Shown here piece after piece: positions 5,131-5,417 of a stretch of 5,417 nucleotides of DNA. Every line of letters starts with the position of its first letter. Position 1 is the stretch's first letter. The notes beneath the pieces were generated by a model. The model was given only the letters and a program-made list of their open reading frames with translations. It did no database searches and had not been told where the DNA came from. The position numbers and the translations under genes were made by a program. Source of the DNA: Desulfobacteraceae bacterium (GTDB taxonomy: Bacteria > Desulfobacterota > DSM-4660 > Desulfatiglandales > Desulfatiglandaceae); contig DAOVUP010000139.1 of assembly GCA_030632525.1 (NCBI GenBank), positions 1 to 5,417 of the forward strand, in the 5' to 3' direction.

Positions 5131-5417
5131 ATGGATAAAGAGATATTTACTGTACCGCAGGCCGCCAAATATTTTGCCATCGGCAGGGTAACTCTCTGGA
5201 AGTATGTCAAATCCGGGGAGTTGAAAGCATCGCTCACCCCCGGAGGTCATTACAGGGTACTTAAAAAAGATCTGGAGGCCTTTGCCCGTAAGAAGGGGAT
5301 GTACCCCTTGGCAAGCTATCACCCCCCTCAAAAAAATAAGATCCTGATTGTGGATGATGACGATCAGATTCGGGATTTGTACACAAAAATACTTCGCATT
5401 CATAAATACGAAACAGA
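5131..5417 (+). CDS. Response regulator with N-terminal excisionase/MerR-like HTH, 3' partial
   Basis: The first 95 residues are visible and the gene runs off the window. Residues 5-55 form a short winged helix-turn-helix of the excisionase/BldC (HTH_17) type: FTVPQAAKYFAIGRVTLWKYV is the helix-turn-helix and TPGGHYRV (36-43) the wing that contacts DNA. After a short linker (56-68), ILIVDDDDQIRDLY (71-84) begins a CheY-like receiver domain, with D75-D76 the likely Mg-binding acidic pair; the phosphorylated aspartate would lie beyond the window. A DNA-binding domain before the receiver is the reverse of the usual order, so phosphorylation would control an N-terminal reader, or the protein continues into further domains. 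ATG 5131 is the only sensible start because a TGA lies in frame at 5125, but its ribosome site is weak (AGGA at 5111-5114 is 16 bases away). No cognate kinase is visible. Confidence 0.88.
   Translation, partial: MDKEIFTVPQAAKYFAIGRVTLWKYVKSGELKASLTPGGHYRVLKKDLEAFARKKGMYPLASYHPPQKNKILIVDDDDQIRDLYTKILRIHKYET

Overview
The window looks like part of a chromosome from an anaerobic, sulfur-metabolising bacterium, most likely a Desulfobacterota (sulfate-reducer-like) organism. This is inferred from gene content: a flavodiiron protein, a multihaem cytochrome c, a Desulfovibrio gigas-type ferredoxin, a DVU0298-family HEAT-like protein and a split YeeE/YedE transporter pair. No rRNA or other taxonomic marker is present, so the assignment is provisional. 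All convincing genes are on the + strand.

Region 1 (1-2198) is a probable nitrogen-oxide/oxygen detoxification pair. The 3' two thirds of a class A flavodiiron protein (O2 or NO reductase) is followed 63 bases later by an exported octahaem cytochrome of the hydroxylamine oxidoreductase (HAO)-like family with eight CxxCH motifs.

Region 2 (2196-2341) is a 146-bp imperfect palindrome with TAGTGTC/GACACTA ends. It resembles a miniature inverted-repeat element, and its left end supplies the stop codon of the cytochrome gene.

Region 3 (2361-4600) is a compact four-gene run: a single-cluster ferredoxin, a DVU0298-family protein (TTG start, 4-base overlap), and two YeeE/YedE membrane proteins (1-base overlap) that together probably make a thiosulfate or other sulfur-species transporter. 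Spacing suggests one operon.

Region 4 (4601-5130) is a 530-base stretch without a convincing gene but rich in structure. It holds a bulged stem-loop just after the operon, a perfect 15-bp inverted repeat separated by 54 bases, a GTTCCC/GGGAAC hairpin, a run of three related 8-mers resembling dispersed repeats, and a possible sigma70-type promoter.

Region 5 (5131-5417) is the 5' part of a regulator with an N-terminal excisionase/MerR-like helix-turn-helix followed by a response-regulator receiver domain, cut by the window edge. This is the reverse of the usual receiver-first order.

Nothing is wholly unfamiliar. The most interesting points are the flavodiiron/octahaem pairing with an unresolved HAO active-site type, the palindromic element that ends a gene, and the HTH-receiver regulator behind a repeat-rich leader.
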